Positions 5,989 to 7,030 of a DNA stretch of 7,030 nt are shown one piece after another. Source of the DNA: Thermoplasmata archaeon (GTDB lineage: Archaea > Thermoplasmatota > Thermoplasmata > Lutacidiplasmatales > UBA184); contig JASHXS010000167.1 of assembly GCA_030043405.1 (NCBI GenBank), forward strand, positions 1 through 7,030. Reading direction: 5' to 3'. The first letter of the stretch is position 1; each line of letters opens with the position of its first letter. A program made the position numbers and the translations under genes. The notes under the pieces are model-generated. The model did not search any database. It was not told the DNA's origin and was given only the letters and a program-made list of their open reading frames with translations.

Positions 5989-7030
5989 TCACTCGCGACG
6001 GGCGGCCCGCGGTCGCCGACCGGGGGTTGCGGGGCGGCGGGCGGAAGACGCCGACGAGGCTGCCCCACCGGTCACGACGGAGTGGGAACCCAGATCGACC
6101 TGGACCGCATCGGCCGCGACGCCGGCCGGGCTCGGTCCGCCGACTTGGAAGAATCCGATGGAAAGCTGCTGCGAGTCGACGGAGATCCGCAAGTAGCCGT
6201 AGTCCTGGTCATCGTGGTGGTTGAGGACCAGCCGAGTGGCCTGGACCTGGGGATTCGGATCCAAGTAGGTGACGTCCGTCCCGTCGGCGGGCTCTTGCGC
6301 GGGCGACCCCAACTTCGCCTGGACCAGCGCGGTCAGCCCGTGCCCGCCGTCGCCACAGACGATGAAAGGGACCTCATAGGCGCCACCCGCGAACTGGATA
6401 CTGCGGGTGAAGCGCTGGTAGTTGTGGGCGTGACCGGACAAGACCGCGTGGGGGTACACGCCCTCCGCCGCGCAGATCGTATCGATCTGGGCGAGCATCG
6501 CCGGACTGCCTCCGTGGATCCCGCCGGCCCCGCTGCCTCCCGCGGGCGGGGCGTATGCGAACGGCGGGTGGTGCACCGTGAGCAGGATCGCTCCATCGAA
6601 CCCGTCGCTCTTCACCCGAGCCAGTTGCGCCGATAGGAAGGCGAGTTGTAGGTCGGGAATGGCCGTCCATTCCCCGTTCTGGCTGGAGATGACCCCGGGG
6701 TCCTCCAGGGCATTGCTGAACAGACCGATGATTCGGACGAACGGCGCATCCAGGGTGAAGTACACTCCCGGCTGGGTCATGGCGGTCCGGTGGAGCGAGC
6801 CGGCTTCCGGCGTGACGACCGGCTCGCTCGCACAGAAGTTGCGTTCGAACGTCACCAGCGGGTCCTCGGCGGCGGCCGTGCCGGGCACGATGAACGAGTC
6901 ATGGTTCCCCGGGATCGCGAAGATCGGCGCCGGATAGTTCCGGTACGGCTCGTAGAACTGGTCGTAGTAATACTGGGACTCACCGAAGTCGTAGACCACG
7001 TCGCCCAGAATGTAGAGGAACGCCGGACGG
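5989..7030 (-). CDS. Calcineurin-like metallophosphoesterase (N-terminus beyond window)
   Basis: The last 346 residues of a metallophosphoesterase of the purple-acid-phosphatase-like kind. The frame stays open to the right edge, and the GTG at 6999 is internal, because catalytic sequence precedes it. Visible metal-site motifs, numbered from the edge: ILGDVVY (7-13, GD block), GNHD (41-44), TVHHPPF (151-157) and SGHAHNYQRF (198-207). The missing part should hold the first DxH block and any signal peptide. The family hydrolyses phosphate mono- or diesters with two metal ions; many such enzymes are secreted, and the location here cannot be seen. After the last beta-strand region (about residue 320) comes a cationic, low-complexity tail of Ala, Ser, Pro and Arg ending in RAARRE. 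The stop at 5989 lies 165 bp from the antiporter start on the same strand. Because the antiporter has its own TATA box, a shared transcript is not required. Substrate is unknown. Confidence 0.88.
   Translation of the reverse strand, partial: RPAFLYILGDVVYDFGESQYYYDQFYEPYRNYPAPIFAIPGNHDSFIVPGTAAAEDPLVTFERNFCASEPVVTPEAGSLHRTAMTQPGVYFTLDAPFVRIIGLFSNALEDPGVISSQNGEWTAIPDLQLAFLSAQLARVKSDGFDGAILLTVHHPPFAYAPPAGGSGAGGIHGGSPAMLAQIDTICAAEGVYPHAVLSGHAHNYQRFTRSIQFAGGAYEVPFIVCGDGGHGLTALVQAKLGSPAQEPADGTDVTYLDPNPQVQATRLVLNHHDDQDYGYLRISVDSQQLSIGFFQVGGPSPAGVAADAVQVDLGSHSVVTGGAASSASSARRPATPGRRPRAARRE

Overview
This is a GC-rich window that reads as archaeal. The evidence is a tRNA gene interrupted by an intron with bulge-helix-bulge geometry and lacking an encoded CCA end, TATA-like boxes about 26-40 bp upstream of starts that lack Shine-Dalgarno sites, and a methionine synthase split into two adjacent half-size proteins. 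A high-GC euryarchaeal lineage (for example a Thermoplasmata-type metagenomic genome) is plausible, but this is inference; no marker here fixes the taxon.

Layout from left to right: (1) the 5' portion of a RibD-C/DHFR-fold reductase on the minus strand, cut by the left edge (1-495). (2) A 161-bp spacer, then a plus-strand tRNA-Glu(CUC) at 657-761 with a 32-nt intron in the T-loop, between positions 59 and 60. (3) A 234-bp spacer, then a plus-strand methylenetetrahydrofolate-reductase-like TIM-barrel protein (996-1916). (4) Converging on it with only 11 bp between the stop codons, a two-gene minus-strand operon: a MetE N-terminal-half-like protein (3067-4044) followed by the catalytic, zinc-site-bearing MetE C-terminal half (1928-3070), joined by a 4-bp ATGA overlap. 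(5) A 135-bp divergent promoter region with a TATA-like box for the metE pair and an 8-bp inverted repeat, leading to a 76-aa winged-helix-like protein on the plus strand (4180-4410). (6) A minus-strand CPA2-type cation/proton antiporter (4501-5823) with a strong TATA box. (7) A minus-strand calcineurin-like metallophosphoesterase (5989-7030), whose N-terminus lies beyond the right edge.

The central 3.4 kb forms one theme: a methyl-carrier reductase homologue next to a split cobalamin-independent methionine synthase, with a small DNA-binding protein divergent from the synthase pair and possibly regulating it. The flanking reductase, antiporter and phosphatase look like unrelated housekeeping or accessory genes. 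I see no mobile element, CRISPR array, defence cassette or rRNA. The most distinctive features are the T-loop tRNA intron, the clean division of MetE into catalytic and non-catalytic halves, and residue changes in the reductase and the antiporter.
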